DNA of 64,000 bases from Leifsonia poae (lineage in GTDB: Bacteria; Actinomycetota; Actinomycetes; Actinomycetales; Microbacteriaceae): positions 244,014 to 308,013 of the forward strand of contig NZ_BSEN01000001.1 in NCBI RefSeq assembly GCF_027921845.1. Direction: 5' to 3'. Positions 42,453 through 51,651 of the stretch are shown here, in pieces. Under the pieces are notes generated by a model. It ran no database searches, was not told the DNA's origin, and saw nothing but the letters and a program-made list of their open reading frames with translations. Each line of letters starts with the position of its first letter. The stretch's first letter is position 1. The translations under genes and the position numbers were made by a program.

Positions 42453-42791
42453 ATGCCCACCTATTCCTACCGTTGCCGCGACTGCGGCACCGCCTTCGAC
42501 ATCCAGCAGGCGTTCACGGACGACGCGCTCACGGAGTGCCCGACCTGCGGCGGAAGCCTCCGCAAGGTGTTCGGCACGGTCGGCGTGACGTTCAACGGCT
42601 CGGGCTTCTACCGCACCGACTCGCGCGGCAAGAGCGGATCGGGCTCCGGATCGGGTTCGGGCTCCGGCTCCGGCTCCGGCTCCTCCGCTGCGCCCGCGGC
42701 CGCATCGACCACGAGTTCGACGCCGGCTGCGTCATCATCGTCTTCGTCGTCTTCGTCGTCCACCAACTCCACCTCGTCCAGCTCCAACTGA
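42453..42791 (+). CDS. FmdB-family zinc ribbon protein
   Basis: A 112-residue protein. The N-terminal half is the zinc ribbon: MPTYSYRCRDCGTAFD and CPTCGG give two CxxC pairs, then FGTVGVTFNGSGFYRTDSR, the FmdB pattern. The tail is a Gly-Ser repeat followed by poly-Ser. Sits next to mscL, a neighbourhood common in actinobacteria. Function unknown; regulatory role in family names only. Confidence 0.9.
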   Translation: MPTYSYRCRDCGTAFDIQQAFTDDALTECPTCGGSLRKVFGTVGVTFNGSGFYRTDSRGKSGSGSGSGSGSGSGSGSSAAPAAASTTSSTPAASSSSSSSSSSTNSTSSSSN

Positions 42792-42808
42792 TTCCGAAGG
42801 GACCGGCC

Positions 42809-43243
42809 ATGCTCAAAGGGTTCAAGGAGTTCATCCTCCGCGGCAACGTCATCGATCTCGCCGTCGCCGTGGTCATCGGTGCCGCGTTCACCGCCGTGGT
42901 GAGTTCGATCGTCAACAACGTGTTCAACCCGCTGATCGGAGCGATCTTTCCTGCAGGGAGCCTTGACCAAGCGCTGATCTGGCACCTCGGAAACGCGCAG
43001 ATCAAGTTCGGCGCCGTCGTCGGCTCGGTCATCCAGTTCCTGATCGTGGCCGTCGTCGTCTATTTCGTCTTCGTCTACCCGATCAATCTGGCGAAGAACC
43101 ACGCGCAGAAGCTGCGCAACCAGGGTGTCATCGCGCCGGATGCCCCGGTCACCGAGCTCGATCTGCTCACCGAGATCCGCGACCTGTTGCAGACCCAGCG
43201 GCCCACCGAGCCCGCTCCGGGCTCGGGCAAGCACGCGGAGTAG
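42809..43243 (+). CDS. mscL: Large-conductance mechanosensitive channel
   Basis: A 144-residue channel. MLKGFKEFILRGNVIDLAVAVVIGAAFTAVVSSIVNNVFNPLIG gives TM1, and VQFLIVAVVVYFVFVYPINLA is near TM2. The acidic/Pro C-terminal tail is normal. Opens under membrane tension to release solutes in osmotic downshock. ATG is 17 bp after the FmdB stop. Confidence 0.95.
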   Translation: MLKGFKEFILRGNVIDLAVAVVIGAAFTAVVSSIVNNVFNPLIGAIFPAGSLDQALIWHLGNAQIKFGAVVGSVIQFLIVAVVVYFVFVYPINLAKNHAQKLRNQGVIAPDAPVTELDLLTEIRDLLQTQRPTEPAPGSGKHAE

Positions 43244-43277
43244 CGCGGCGCGCGACCTAGCGCGGCGCGCGGCCTAG
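43241..43277. repeat. 17-bp direct repeat after mscL
   Basis: CGCGGCGCGCGACCTAG and CGCGGCGCGCGGCCTAG follow the mscL stop back to back and end before the stop of the small 67-residue gene. A short duplication without obvious function. Confidence 0.6.
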
Positions 43278-43281
43278 CGCG

Positions 43282-43485
43282 TCACCAGTGCGGTGGAACG
43301 TCCCGCCGGAGCTGCTCGTCGTTGCTGTCTCCGGGCTTGTCGCCCCACGCGCGGTCGGTGTCCTCAGCCGCCAGCACCGGCGAATCCGTCGACCCGCGCC
43401 GCGGCAGCGCCTGCGGAGTCGGGTCGGTGCCGGGCACGGCCGGCAACTGGGCGCGGCGATGCTTTCTGGCGGGCTTCTCGGTCAC
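43282..43485 (-). CDS. Conserved small actinobacterial protein (67 aa)
   Basis: Basic N-terminus (MTEKPARKHRRAQLP), then TDPTPQ, and a C-terminus DRAWGDKPGDSNDEQLRRDVPPHW. The D-x-x-W-G ... ND-x-x-L-x-x-D-x-PPHW pattern is a recurrent small protein in this group, and a conserved end with His-Trp supports translation. I cannot name the function. Confidence 0.75.
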   Translation of the reverse strand: MTEKPARKHRRAQLPAVPGTDPTPQALPRRGSTDSPVLAAEDTDRAWGDKPGDSNDEQLRRDVPPHW

Positions 43486-43537
43486 CGAAACAGCCTAGCC
43501 GCCGACGCGGATGCCCGGCCGCGCCAGTGCAAGGGCG

Positions 43538-46500
43538 TCAGGACGCGGTCGGGATGGTGATCGGCGCGGTCTGCGTGTTGGGGTCGACGACGCCGATCAG
43601 AGTCGCGATGCGCGAGGCAACGGCATCCGGATCGGCGAAGAGCTCGAAGCTGTGCACGCGCAGGTAGTGCCAGCCGAGGCGGCGCAGCACGTCGGGGCGC
43701 AGCCGCAGCGACTCGCGCAGGCTCCCCCGGTTCACGTCGTCGTCGGTCTCGACGGCGACCGCACGACCGGCGTGCGAGGCGACCAGGGCGAGCTTTCCGC
43801 GGTAGCCGACCTGCACGTCCAGTCCGCGACGTGCGAGACGGCGAGCGAGATCCTGCAGCATCGGCTCGGTGTCGTGGCTGAGATACTGCGGCACTGCGGC
43901 CTGAATGCGGTCGGCCTCGCCGAGCACCTGGGCGAGCGCGGCGATGCCGTGGCGCATCCGGGAGTCGTCGATGTCTTCCGGCTTGAAGCAGGAGACGATG
44001 TCCATCGATCGGCGCGCGCGGGTCATGCCGACCGCGAGGAGGCGTTCGCCGCCCGGCTCGGCCAGCGCTCCGAAGTTGGAGAGCAGGCGTCCGTGCGGCG
44101 TGCGTCCGTAGCCGATCGAGAAGATCACGCGGTCGCGGCTCTGCGCCACCGACTGCTCGAGCGTCACCACGGTGAACGGCTCGGCGCGGTCCTTCAGGAT
44201 GAAGTCGGCCAGCTCCGTGCGCTTGGCGAATGCGGCGAGCACGGCCTGGTTCACCCGCACCGCGTGGCGCTCGCTCGCCGTGATGACCATGAGCGACTCG
44301 CGCGGCCGGGTGGAGGCGTGCTCCAGCACGAGCTCGACGACCTTGGAGACCTCGGCGTCGGTGCTCTCGACGGCGCCCGTGTCGCTGTCGGGCATTCCCT
44401 GACCGCCGGAGACGTAGTTGAGCGCGAGGCTGCCGTGACCGAGGTAGGTTCCTGCCCACGGGAGGGAGTCGATCTTCCCGCCGTAGAACCGGCGGTTGAC
44501 CAGGTCGGCGAGATCCTCGCCGCCCGCCCGGTAGCTGCGGGTCAGGGTGTAGACGGGGAACAGCTCGGAGAGCTGGGCCAGCGCGGACGCGGCGTGTGCC
44601 GCATCCACGTCGATGTCCTCGACCGTCGTGCCGTATTCGTGCACGCCGATGTCGAAGCGCGAGGGAGTCTGAGTGACCGGGTCGCCGAACGCCACGATCT
44701 GGCGCGCGCGCCGGATGACGGGCACGTTCTCGGCGAGGGTGGACGCGCCCGCGTCGACGAGGAAGACCGCGTCGAACGAGAGATCGGCGCTGATCGACGA
44801 GATCTCGTACGGCGAGACGAGCCAGACCGGCGCGAGCGGACGGGCCAGGTGCGGCGCCTCCGCATTGAGCGTCTCGGCGCTCGTGCGATCACTCTTGAGG
44901 AGTCGCTTGAGCGCTGCCGCCTCGTCGGGCCAGTCGACGATGCCGATCTTCCAGGTCTCGGCGAGCATCCAGGCCAGCTGCTGACCTGTTGCGGAGGCGT
45001 GCGCCTCGTCGACGAGGCGGAAGTCGGCCTCGAGGCGGTCGAGCACGCTCGTGTTGGCGCTCAGCAGGGCGCGGTCCGAGGCGAGCAGCGTCTCGAGCAC
45101 GGACTGCCACCAGGCGAGTTCGAGTTCGGCGCTGACCTGCGTCTCGGGAACGTGGCGCTGCGACAGATCCGCCAGGAGCGGGTCGAGCTTGCGCTCGCGC
45201 AGGTCGGTCAGCAGGGCGGTGCGCTCCTGCAGGTTCGCAAGCACCTCGGACTCGGCCGCGAGCCCGGCGATCTGCCGCTGCAGCTCGTCGATCGGCAGCA
45301 TGGCCAGCGAGTTCTGGCTTCCGGTGCGGCGCAGCGGGATGTCGAGACGCGCGAGGTCTTCCGCCACGCGCTGGTAGGCCACCTGCACGTCGGCGATGCC
45401 GACCGGCACCTCCGGCACCACGCCGGCGGCGGCGAACCGCTGCCACAGGATGCGCTGCTGCTGGATGCGACGCAGGCTCTCGTTCAGGTCGGTGACGTGC
45501 ACGCCGGGCCGCACGTACTCGAGGGCCAGTTTGCGCAGGCGACGCCGGTTCGCACCGGACATGTTCGGCGCTTCGCGGCGTGTCGAGGTCGCCGCGATCA
45601 GCTCCGCGAGGGAACGGTCGTAGACGGCCGGCAGGAACTTGTCGAGCGTCTCGCGCACGTCGAGCAGCAGACGCAGGTACACGCCGAGCTCCGCGATCGA
45701 CTCGAATGGACGCATCCGGGTCTGGCCGATCAGGGTCGTGGCGCGTTCGATGAGGCGCGGCAGTTCGGCGCGATTGAGCTTCTTCGCCAGGTCGTGCGCG
45801 GCGTTGCCCTCCGCCGTGGTGGCGAACGAGGCGCCGTACCAGGGAGAGTCGTTCGGTCCGTAGCGGAACTCGCCGAGGCGCGCGGCCTTGATCAGGGCAT
45901 CCGCTGCCGAAGCCCGGTCGTGGGCGATCAGTTCGATCGCGCTGCGGTCGAGCCGCGCCGTGGTCGACGGAGCGGTCGGCAGCAGCGACAGCCGGGAGAG
46001 TTCGGCGACGGCGTCCAGTACGGAGACACCGAGCACCGGATCGCGGCGAGTGAGCGCCGTGCGGTAGTCGAGGAGCACCTTGCGCAGGCGCACGAGGGCG
46101 TCGTCGACGTCGGTGACCCGGGGCTGGGCGGCCTTCTCGTTGCGGCCGATGGACTGGATGATGTCGCGCCGCAGACTGCGCGGCGTCACCGCGAGACCGG
46201 GGAGGCCGACCTGGGTGAGGCGGTGGGCGACGTCGTCGAGGCTGGAGCGCCGCGGACTCACGACGAGCACGCGCTTGTGCTGTCCGACGAGGGCGCCGAT
46301 GGCGTTGACGATGGTCTGGGTGCCGCCGGTGCCGGGCAGCGTCTTGACGACGACCGAGTTGCCGGCCGCGATCTGCGCGACGACGTTCTCCTGCTCCTCG
46401 TCGGCGTCGAGCAGCAGCGAGTCCGTGGCGGGCGGACGTTCGTCCTGTCGCAGCGCCTGGACGGGGTTGAAGGCCCCTTCGACGGTGCGGCGGGCGGACG

Positions 46501-47260
46501 GGTTGCCGGCCAGCGCATCGAGCACAACGGTGTCGAGATCGGTGACCTCGGCGCTGAGCGCGGTCGCGACGTCGGCGAACGACGAGACGACGAGCCGCGG
46601 CTGCACGTTGAACCAGGGCAGATGCGAGGTCAGGCCGCGGAGGCGGTCGATGACCGGCTGCGGCTTGAAGACGCCGTTGGTGAGCGCGAGGGCGACGAAG
46701 GCGTCGGCGTCGAGGGTGATCTGGAACTGCTCGGCGAGGGCGCGCGCCAGCTCCGGATTCAGGAACGGCTGCCCCTTCAGCTTCAGTTCGAAGTCGCGGC
46801 CGTAGCGGCGGATCGCGAGCGGGCGCAGCAGGATGGGCGCCGTGAACTCGTCGCCGCCGTGACGCCACTGGGCGAGGCCGATCGCGAGGTGCACCGACTC
46901 GATGCCGCGCACGGAGCGCAACTCGATGCCCTTGGCCGTGATCGCGTTCGCGGCGGCGCGCGCGGTGCGCAGCGCCAGCTCGTCGCGGATCAGGCTGGAG
47001 AGCAGAGTGCTCTGACCCGTGATGAACTGCGGCAGCCCACCCGGATGCGTCGAGCTCAACTCGATCCGCGTACGCGGGCTGTCTTCGAAGTGCAGCAGAG
47101 GGGACGACCCTCCGAGCGCGCCGATCTCCGCCCGCCAGCCCTGCCAGACGGGTTCTGCGATATTGCCTGCGATGAGCCCGGGATCCCCCAGGCTCAGAGC
47201 GTGCGGTGACGTCGTGTTCTGGGGGTTCAGGGCGTCATCGTTCGGAATGTCCGACATCAT
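43538..47260 (-). CDS. SF1 helicase-like protein with degenerate P-loop
   Basis: A 1240-residue protein resembling Upf1-type helicases with a C-terminal nuclease-like fold. The expected G-x-x-G-x-G-K-T Walker A is TLPGTGGTQT (residues 307-316), where Lys is replaced by Gly. The Walker B/DEAD site VDEAS is VDAGAS. Other blocks look normal: VVSPRRSSLDDVAHRL, LTRSYRAGGEDLADLVNRRFY, and VGMTRARRSMDIVS (motif VI). The end VQVGYRGKLALVA...VAVETDDD...LRRLGWHYLRVHS resembles a Vsr/DUF559 fold with altered acidic residues. ATPase and nuclease activity are therefore doubtful. A long antisense open frame overlaps it; it is a GC artefact. Start MMSDIPN has a GAGGA site upstream. Confidence 0.72.
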   Translation of the reverse strand: MMSDIPNDDALNPQNTTSPHALSLGDPGLIAGNIAEPVWQGWRAEIGALGGSSPLLHFEDSPRTRIELSSTHPGGLPQFITGQSTLLSSLIRDELALRTARAAANAITAKGIELRSVRGIESVHLAIGLAQWRHGGDEFTAPILLRPLAIRRYGRDFELKLKGQPFLNPELARALAEQFQITLDADAFVALALTNGVFKPQPVIDRLRGLTSHLPWFNVQPRLVVSSFADVATALSAEVTDLDTVVLDALAGNPSARRTVEGAFNPVQALRQDERPPATDSLLLDADEEQENVVAQIAAGNSVVVKTLPGTGGTQTIVNAIGALVGQHKRVLVVSPRRSSLDDVAHRLTQVGLPGLAVTPRSLRRDIIQSIGRNEKAAQPRVTDVDDALVRLRKVLLDYRTALTRRDPVLGVSVLDAVAELSRLSLLPTAPSTTARLDRSAIELIAHDRASAADALIKAARLGEFRYGPNDSPWYGASFATTAEGNAAHDLAKKLNRAELPRLIERATTLIGQTRMRPFESIAELGVYLRLLLDVRETLDKFLPAVYDRSLAELIAATSTRREAPNMSGANRRRLRKLALEYVRPGVHVTDLNESLRRIQQQRILWQRFAAAGVVPEVPVGIADVQVAYQRVAEDLARLDIPLRRTGSQNSLAMLPIDELQRQIAGLAAESEVLANLQERTALLTDLRERKLDPLLADLSQRHVPETQVSAELELAWWQSVLETLLASDRALLSANTSVLDRLEADFRLVDEAHASATGQQLAWMLAETWKIGIVDWPDEAAALKRLLKSDRTSAETLNAEAPHLARPLAPVWLVSPYEISSISADLSFDAVFLVDAGASTLAENVPVIRRARQIVAFGDPVTQTPSRFDIGVHEYGTTVEDIDVDAAHAASALAQLSELFPVYTLTRSYRAGGEDLADLVNRRFYGGKIDSLPWAGTYLGHGSLALNYVSGGQGMPDSDTGAVESTDAEVSKVVELVLEHASTRPRESLMVITASERHAVRVNQAVLAAFAKRTELADFILKDRAEPFTVVTLEQSVAQSRDRVIFSIGYGRTPHGRLLSNFGALAEPGGERLLAVGMTRARRSMDIVSCFKPEDIDDSRMRHGIAALAQVLGEADRIQAAVPQYLSHDTEPMLQDLARRLARRGLDVQVGYRGKLALVASHAGRAVAVETDDDVNRGSLRESLRLRPDVLRRLGWHYLRVHSFELFADPDAVASRIATLIGVVDPNTQTAPITIPTAS

Positions 47261-47397
47261 GTCGTCATCCTCGTGTTTCTTCTCGAGTCGCCACACACGG
47301 CCACCCTACGTGCAGTCTCGGCCAAAGCCCTTGCAATCCGGGCGAGTTTCGCGCTAAAGGCGGATCGCGAGGTGCGGGCAGGGTCAGGTGCCGGGCG

Positions 47398-48117
47398 TCA
47401 GCGACGCGCCGGCCGCGTGCCGCCGGACCGGTACACGCCGCGTCGGCGCACCAGCAGGGCGAGCGGTACACCGACGACGTGGATCAACCGGGTGAACGGC
47501 CAGACGGCGAACAGCAGCACGGCCGACAGGATGTGCAGCTGGAACATCAGGGGAACGTCGGCCATCAGCGCGGGCTGCGGCTGAAGCGCGAGCAGGCTCC
47601 GCATCCAGGGAGCGACCGACCCGCGGTACTCGTAGCCGGCGCCGAACACCTGGAATTGGACGGTCGCCACCGTGCCGAAGACGAGCGTGGCGGAGAGCAG
47701 CGCGAACATGGCGACGTCCATCGCGGTCATGGGACGCCGCCGCGACGCGGACGCGGGGCGGGAGTGCGGGAGCGGGCGAGGCCGCGCCAGCAGGATCGCC
47801 AGTCCGGCGAGGGTGATCGCCGCCGCGCCCATCCCGAGCCAGGTCGCGACCGGATGGTAGATGCGCTCGTCGATCCCGATCGCGTCGAGCCAGGCGCTCG
47901 GGATGAGCATCCCGACCGCGTGCCCGGCGATGACCATCAGCACGCCGACGTGGAACAACGGCGAGCCGAGCCGGCGCAGGCGTCCGCCGTCGGCGGGTAC
48001 CGGCCGCCGGGCTCCCGTGGATCGGATGCCGCGCAGTCTCCAGACGTGCCCGCCGACGAAGAACGCAGCGGCGACGTACGGCACAACGACCCAGACGATG
48101 AGCGGGAGCGCTGTCAC
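47398..48117 (-). CDS. narI: Nitrate reductase gamma subunit-like cytochrome b
   Basis: A 239-residue membrane cytochrome with five TM helices. Heme-ligand-like histidines occur in SPLFHVGVLMVIAGHAVG and FQLHILSAVLLFAVWPFTRLIH, as in NarI, which takes electrons from quinol to NarH. It overlaps the narH stop by 4 nt. There is no narG and no narJ nearby, so the partner is unclear. Confidence 0.85.
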   Translation of the reverse strand: MTALPLIVWVVVPYVAAAFFVGGHVWRLRGIRSTGARRPVPADGGRLRRLGSPLFHVGVLMVIAGHAVGMLIPSAWLDAIGIDERIYHPVATWLGMGAAAITLAGLAILLARPRPLPHSRPASASRRRPMTAMDVAMFALLSATLVFGTVATVQFQVFGAGYEYRGSVAPWMRSLLALQPQPALMADVPLMFQLHILSAVLLFAVWPFTRLIHVVGVPLALLVRRRGVYRSGGTRPARR

Positions 48118-49472
48118 GGCCTCGTGCCCGAGCCGTCACCGGTGCCGCAGCCGCATCCCGGGACGCCGAGGTCGCTCGCTTGCCCGCCGAACGCGGCCGG
48201 GATCACGTGCCGCGTCTCCCCCGTCGGATCGGCGAGGAGGCGGTACAACTCCTCGACGTCCGCCCCGGTCGTCCCTGCCCTCTCGGCGATGCTCTCGTCC
48301 GCCGGCTCGCCCAGCGCCACGCGCGCCCGGTACGACCGCATCGCGGCGAGGCGGCGAAGCGCGTGCGTCACGGGACCGGGATCGCCCGCCGTGAACAGCC
48401 CGGCGAGGTAGCCGACCGGGGCGCGGAGATCGTCGATGGCCGCGAGGAGCGTCTCCACGTCTTCGCCGTCGCCGCCGGAACCGGAGACGACGTCGACGAT
48501 GGGCGACAGCGGCGGGATGTACCAGACCATCGGCAGGGTGCGGTATTCGGGATGGAACGGCAGAGCCACGCGATGCTCGCGGATCAGCGACCAGAGCGGA
48601 GTGAGCCCCGCAGCGTCGATCCACTCGTCGGGGATCTCCGCGGCGCGGGCTGCCGCGATCACGGCGGGATCCCGCGGGTCGAGGAAGAGCTCGCGCTGCG
48701 CGTCGAGGAGTTCGTGCTCGTGCTCGACGCGCGCGGCGTCGGCGACGCGATCCGCGTCGTAGAGCAGGACCCCGAGGTAGCGGATGCGGCCGACGCAGCT
48801 CTCGGAGCAGGCGGGCGGCAGTCCGAGCTCGATGCGCCCGGCGCAGAGGTCGCACTTCTGGGCCGTGCCGCTCGCCTGATCGAACGAGATCGCCGCGTAC
48901 GGGCATGCGGTGACGCACCGTTGCCAGCCGCTGCAGGCCGCGGGATCGACGAGGACGATCCCGTCATCGTTCCTCTTATAGAGGGCGCCGGCCGGACACG
49001 CGGCGGCGCACGACGGATTGAGGCAGTGCTCGCACAGCCGGGGCAGGAAGAAGTGGAACGCGGACTCGAACTCCGCGGTGACGCGGCGGCTCATCCCGGC
49101 GAGCACCGGATCGCCGGCCGCGGCGTCGGCGCAGGCTTCGGCACGGGCATCGGCATGGGCATCGGCAACGGCATCCGGTTCCGCCGTCGCCGGGCGAACC
49201 GAACCGGAGAAGAGGGAGCCCAGCTTCTTCAGTCGGCCCCCGCCGTTGAGGATCAGCTTGCCCTGCCTGGTGCGCACCCAGCCGCCCGAGGGCTTCACCC
49301 GCTCGGCGGCGAGCACCTCACCGGAGCCGGATCTCGTCTCGACCGTGCTGAACGAGGGCTGGTCGAACCCGGCTCGGCTCGCCCGCTCTTCTCTGCAGGC
49401 GACGCTGCAGTGGTGGCAGCCGATGCACCTGTCGAGGTTGATCACCATCGCCAGCTGCGCCATCACCCTCAT
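48114..49472 (-). CDS. narH: Nitrate reductase beta subunit-like iron-sulfur protein
   Basis: A 452-residue protein, shorter than E. coli NarH (about 510). Ferredoxin motifs are in order: CIGCHHCSVAC, CEHCLNPSCAAACP, CSGWQRCVTACPYAAI (with Trp where a Cys would be, as in the 3Fe-4S cluster), and CDLCAGRIELG...CSESCVGRIRYLG. An Asp/Ala-rich insertion lies at about residues 95-120. VWYIPPLSPI and GYLAGLFTAGD are usual NarH blocks. ATG at 49472, preceded by GAGGGG. The gene before it is an MFS pump, and the gene after is narI with ATGA overlap. No narG is present. Confidence 0.85.
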   Translation of the reverse strand: MRVMAQLAMVINLDRCIGCHHCSVACREERASRAGFDQPSFSTVETRSGSGEVLAAERVKPSGGWVRTRQGKLILNGGGRLKKLGSLFSGSVRPATAEPDAVADAHADARAEACADAAAGDPVLAGMSRRVTAEFESAFHFFLPRLCEHCLNPSCAAACPAGALYKRNDDGIVLVDPAACSGWQRCVTACPYAAISFDQASGTAQKCDLCAGRIELGLPPACSESCVGRIRYLGVLLYDADRVADAARVEHEHELLDAQRELFLDPRDPAVIAAARAAEIPDEWIDAAGLTPLWSLIREHRVALPFHPEYRTLPMVWYIPPLSPIVDVVSGSGGDGEDVETLLAAIDDLRAPVGYLAGLFTAGDPGPVTHALRRLAAMRSYRARVALGEPADESIAERAGTTGADVEELYRLLADPTGETRHVIPAAFGGQASDLGVPGCGCGTGDGSGTRP

Positions 49473-49593
49473 CGGCGGCACCCCTCGCGGTGCGGTCGGC
49501 GGGGTGGAGCGGGAGGCGAGATCGGGCGGGTAGGCAGGGTCACTTGAGGAGGCTACGCAGGCGTCGGGAGCCCACCACCGCGGGCATCCCGGT

Positions 49594-50961
49594 CTACGTG
49601 ACCTGTGCGCCGACCTCCGTGTCGCGTGACCCGGCGTGCGTGCTCGTCGCCTCGCGCAGCAGTGCGAGGGCGAGCACTCCGCAGAGCAGATACACGGCCG
49701 CTTGGCCGTTGAGGATCGCGACGACGTCGATCTTCTCGACGAGCACACCGGCAACGAGGAGCCCGAGCCCCTGTGCCGCACCGGTGAACGTGGTGATGCT
49801 GGCGATGACGCGGCCCAGGGCATCCGGTGGTGTCACCCGCTGCACGATAGTGATCATGCCGGTGCCCGTCGCCACGGCCGGGATGCCCGCCGCGATGAAC
49901 AGGCCGGCGTAGACCCAGACCAGCGTGGTCACCGGATACAGGTTCCATGTGATGGCGGAGATGACGGCGAAGACGATGTAGCCCCAGCCGACCAGGGCGC
50001 GCGGCGTGAAGCGCCGGATGAGCACCCCGGTGAGCAGGCCGCCCGCGACCCCGCCGATCGCCTGCACGCCGCGCAGCAGGCCGACCTCGGTGTCTCCGGC
50101 GCCCAGCTGCTGCACGACGTAGACGATGAAGAGCACGAGGAAGATCCCCTGCGCGAACTGACCGAGCGTGGTGATGGCGGTGACCGCGCCGAGCGGGCGG
50201 ACGCGCCGGATCGTGCTCATGCCGTCGAGCCACTGCCGGAAGAAGTGGAGGCGTGGCAGCGGGGCGTCGTGCGGGTCGGTGGCGGCGCCCGCGGCGACGG
50301 CTGTGTCTGCAACGGCGTGCGGGGACGGTCGGCTGAGCGCGACCAGGCCGGCGCTCACGAGATACGTCGCCGCGTCGATCAGCACGACGCCGGGGAGGCC
50401 GACGAGTGCGAAGGTGAGACCGCCCAACGGCGAGCCGATCAGGCGCGAGAGGTTGTCGCTGACGGCCATCAGCGCGTTCCCCGACCCGAGCTGCTCCGCA
50501 TCGACCAGCCGGGGCACGAGCGCCTGCTTGGCCGGGTTCACGATCGCGCCCAGGCAGGCCTCGATGGCGGCGATCGCGTAGACGATCCACATGCGATCGG
50601 CCGACGCCCAGAGCAGCGGGAGCAGGAAGGCGCCCTGCAGGAGGTTGGCGACGATCATCGTGCGCCGGTGGTCCCAGCGGTCGACGAGCACGCCGAGGAA
50701 GCTCCCGAGCACCAGCATCGGGATCAACTCGGCGAGGAAGACGGTAGAAGCGCCGAGCGCCGATCCTGTCGCGGCGAAGGCGAACAGCGGGAGGGCGATC
50801 ATGAGCAGCCAGTCGCCGGTGTCGGAGACGAAGCTGCTCGCCCACACCAGGGCGAAGTCGCGCCGGAACAGCGGCGAGCGCGGGCGGGGCGGCTGCGGCT
50901 CGGTCGGCTGAGTCGGCTGGGTCGGCTCGCCAGCGGTGGCGTCGGTGGTCGGCTCGGTCAT
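49594..50961 (-). CDS. MFS efflux transporter (macrolide-type, MFS_3)
   Basis: A 455-residue 12-TM exporter. DFALVWASSFVSDTGDWLLMIALPL, then DRWDHRRTMI in the loop after TM2, and a GIPAVATGTGMITIVQRVTP block are typical of the MefA/ENT-like group that pumps macrolides and related compounds. The N-terminal 32 residues are Thr/Pro-rich. It overlaps the ArsR-like gene upstream by 4 nt (ATGA) and lies beside an erm gene, which strengthens an antibiotic-efflux role. It is not a NarK-type nitrate porter. Confidence 0.82.
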   Translation of the reverse strand: MTEPTTDATAGEPTQPTQPTEPQPPRPRSPLFRRDFALVWASSFVSDTGDWLLMIALPLFAFAATGSALGASTVFLAELIPMLVLGSFLGVLVDRWDHRRTMIVANLLQGAFLLPLLWASADRMWIVYAIAAIEACLGAIVNPAKQALVPRLVDAEQLGSGNALMAVSDNLSRLIGSPLGGLTFALVGLPGVVLIDAATYLVSAGLVALSRPSPHAVADTAVAAGAATDPHDAPLPRLHFFRQWLDGMSTIRRVRPLGAVTAITTLGQFAQGIFLVLFIVYVVQQLGAGDTEVGLLRGVQAIGGVAGGLLTGVLIRRFTPRALVGWGYIVFAVISAITWNLYPVTTLVWVYAGLFIAAGIPAVATGTGMITIVQRVTPPDALGRVIASITTFTGAAQGLGLLVAGVLVEKIDVVAILNGQAAVYLLCGVLALALLREATSTHAGSRDTEVGAQVT

Positions 50962-51557
50962 GATAGGCCCGCATCCGGGTGCCGGTACGCGTTGAGGTGG
51001 AGCGCCACCACGTCGCTGCCCTCGGGCGGATCTTCGCGCGTCAGACCGATGAAGGGCCGGATGAGCGCGTCGAGCTTCTCGCCGAGTTCACGCAGCTCAT
51101 CCGGGGTCACGCGGAGCGCGTAGCCGGAGAGCATCGAGGCATCCCGCCACTCGGGCGGCAGCTCGGAACGCTGCGCGATCGCGCGCCGGGTGAGCTCGGC
51201 CTCGTCGTCGATCTGCTTCTCGATGAGGGCGCGCTCGACGGATTCCGCGCCGTACGCGAACCCGGGCTCCTCGCTGCGACCGAACTGCAGGCCGGTCGCC
51301 GTCGTGCGCCAGGGGCGTTCCCGGCCGTCCTCCGGATCCACGGACTCGACGAGGCCGTAGCGCGCCAGCGAGCGCAGGTGGTAGCTGCAGTTGGAGGCCG
51401 TGGAGCCGATCACCTCCGCGCACTGGCTCGCGGTCTGCGTGCCGAACGCCATGAGGTGATTGAGCAGGGCGAGCCGCAGTGGATGCGCCAGCGCCCGCAG
51501 CGCGCGGGCGTCGGTGATCTGCCGCCGCTCCTCGGGTCTGCCAGATGTGAAAGACAT
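50958..51557 (-). CDS. ArsR-like winged-helix regulator of the MFS pump
   Basis: A 199-residue regulator. ALRALAHPLRLALLNHLMAFGTQTASQCAEVIGSTASNCSYHLRSLARYGLVE is the winged helix, followed by a C-terminal half (residues 85-199) of unclear fold. A TGTGAAA/TTTCACA palindrome overlaps its start codon. The MFS gene begins inside its stop (ATGA), so the two form a unit. Divergent from the erm leader, 59 bp away. Confidence 0.85.
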   Translation of the reverse strand: MSFTSGRPEERRQITDARALRALAHPLRLALLNHLMAFGTQTASQCAEVIGSTASNCSYHLRSLARYGLVESVDPEDGRERPWRTTATGLQFGRSEEPGFAYGAESVERALIEKQIDDEAELTRRAIAQRSELPPEWRDASMLSGYALRVTPDELRELGEKLDALIRPFIGLTREDPPEGSDVVALHLNAYRHPDAGLS

Positions 51558-51565
51558 GTTTCACA
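51546..51565. promoter_or_regulatory. Operator overlapping the ArsR-like start codon
   Basis: TGTGAAAGACATGTTTCACA: 7-bp perfect arms. It covers the start of the regulator gene (ATG in the centre on the minus strand), so binding would block translation start or leaderless transcription of the regulator-pump pair. Confidence 0.65.
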
Positions 51566-51615
51566 TTGTGGGCTGCCCTTTCTTTCACGTCAAGCCCGCT
51601 GCTAACCTCGAGCGC

Positions 51616-51651
51616 ATGGGGACATGCATGATGAGGCTGCGCCGCGACTAG
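51616..51651 (+). CDS. erm leader peptide (MGTCMMRLRRD)
   Basis: An 11-codon ORF 102 nt before the erm start. It contains MRLR, the stall motif of the ErmD-type leader (MRLR, +X+), where erythromycin-bound ribosomes arrest. TAACCT (51603-51608) is 7 nt before the ATG, so the mRNA probably begins at the leader ATG. Hairpins follow. This arrangement fits macrolide-induced control of the methylase. Shortness is normal for such leaders. Confidence 0.72.
   Translation: MGTCMMRLRRD

Noticed and set aside
43511-47209. 1232-codon open frame on the plus strand opposite the helicase-like gene
   Set aside because: It lies antisense to a gene with clear protein motifs and has compositionally biased Arg/Glu/Asp/Gly/Val-rich sequence without domains. 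High GC makes such frames by chance.
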